64,000 nt of DNA from Sterolibacterium denitrificans (GTDB taxonomy: Bacteria > Pseudomonadota > Gammaproteobacteria > Burkholderiales > Rhodocyclaceae), in NCBI RefSeq assembly GCF_900174485.1, contig NZ_LT837803.1:868001-932000 (forward strand), given 5' to 3'. A program made the position numbers and the translations under genes. This document shows positions 63,509-64,000 of this stretch, piece after piece (within the stretch, counting starts at the first letter, position 1; each line of letters begins with the position of its first letter). Below the pieces are notes generated by a model, which was given only the letters and a program-made list of their open reading frames with translations, was not told the DNA's origin and ran no database searches.

Positions 63509-64000
63509 ATGCCGGCCGCGCGCAATCGGGACAGGGAGTGGACGCGTTGACCTTCGCGCTGCATGGTCTGGCCGTTTCCTCGGGCATCGCCATCGGCCAT
63601 GCCCAACTGATCTCCCATGCCACGCTGGAGGTCGATCAGTATCAACTGCGCGAACGCGAAGTCGCTGCCGAACTGTCGCGCTTCGATGAAGCGCTGGAGA
63701 CCGTGCGTGCCGAGCTCGGCCAGCTCAAGCTCGAAGCGGAGGCCTCCGTGGGTGCCGCCGTCGAGCTTTCCGCTTTCGTCGATCTGCAACTGATGTTTCT
63801 GGATGACCCCCTGCTTGCCGCCGCCTCGCGCGTGCTGATCAAGGAGCGGCGCTGCAATGCCGAATGGGCGCTGGTGCAGCAGATGGAATACCTCGTGGCG
63901 CAGTTCGATGAAATGGAAGATGCCTATCTGCGCGAGCGCAAGCAGGACATCGTGCAGGTGGTCGAGCGCATCCTCAAGGTGCTGATGGGCCGGGCGCGCA
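63505..64000 (+). CDS. ptsI: Phosphoenolpyruvate-protein phosphotransferase (enzyme I), 5' part
   Basis: The open frame runs off the window edge after 165 codons. It starts at ATG 63505 overlapping ptsH. The visible part contains the N-terminal EI domain (LHGLAVSSGIAIGHAQLI, FDEALETVRAELGQL, AFVDLQLMFLDDPLL, ERRCNAEWALVQQMEYL). About 13 residues precede the usual family start. The phospho-His domain lies beyond the window. Confidence 0.93.
   Translation, partial: MNAGRAQSGQGVDALTFALHGLAVSSGIAIGHAQLISHATLEVDQYQLREREVAAELSRFDEALETVRAELGQLKLEAEASVGAAVELSAFVDLQLMFLDDPLLAAASRVLIKERRCNAEWALVQQMEYLVAQFDEMEDAYLRERKQDIVQVVERILKVLMGRAR

Overview
The window reads as chromosomal DNA of a GC-rich betaproteobacterium, probably Rhodocyclales-like or Sterolibacteriaceae-like. 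The evidence is gene order and families: rplY-pth-ychF, yhdP-nitrilase-tldD, tkt-gap-pgk-pyk-fba-purC, gmk-rpoZ-spoT, gshA-gshB and EIIA(Man)-ptsH-ptsI, plus prkB and a full system I cytochrome c maturation operon. Assignment below class is inference. No rRNA, tRNA, CRISPR array or intact insertion sequence is visible.

Layout. 1-1778: end of a probable rplY, then pth and ychF. 1779-11404: an accessory region. It holds an 8-stranded-type outer membrane protein, a decayed aminotransferase scrap, gene-poor DNA with repeats, and two convergent gene sets. The plus-strand set is a DegT/VioA-type sugar aminotransferase, a GT2 glycosyltransferase, a PglD/NeuD-like left-handed beta-helix acyltransferase and a DUF849 beta-keto acid cleavage enzyme. 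The minus-strand set is a 1084-residue protein joining an ANL adenylating enzyme to a cyanophycin-synthetase-like ATP-grasp half, followed by an SDR epimerase-like protein whose catalytic Tyr position is His. 11423-24559: housekeeping genes argJ and glnE, then divergent yhdP, nitrilase, tldD and pilZ, then prlC. 24686-35639: one long minus-strand carbon block, transcribed fbp, prkB, SDR, tkt, gap, pgk, pyk, fba, purC. It supplies the regenerative half of the Calvin cycle plus lower glycolysis; RuBisCO is not in the window. 35750-37204: an HDOD protein. 37227-42116: a livKHMGF branched-chain amino acid ABC transporter. 42347-46888: a small cytochrome c, SelO, a TolC-type outer membrane channel, a rhodanese and Pcm. 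47212-54339: ccmABCDEFGHI, including a ccmD of 59 codons. 54440-59181: DUF3460 protein, spoT, rpoZ, gmk and a class III cyclase with a degenerate hemerythrin domain. 59397-64000: gshA, gshB, apbE, EIIA(Man), HPr and the start of enzyme I.

How the parts may work together. The most novel region is 3249-11342. I infer that it makes a surface glycan carrying an amino-deoxy sugar with an unusual N-acyl group. In that reading the cleavage enzyme and the ANL/ATP-grasp protein supply, activate or extend the acyl moiety, the beta-helix enzyme transfers it, and the GT2 enzyme attaches the sugar. Nucleotidyltransferase and dehydratase genes for the sugar are not here, so the locus must depend on genes elsewhere.

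Two repeat signals run through the window. Degenerate tandem heptamers of the GTGARNN type lie at many gene junctions, and one runs into the 3' end of gshB. A pair of dRS3-like inverted repeats sits between gap and tkt.
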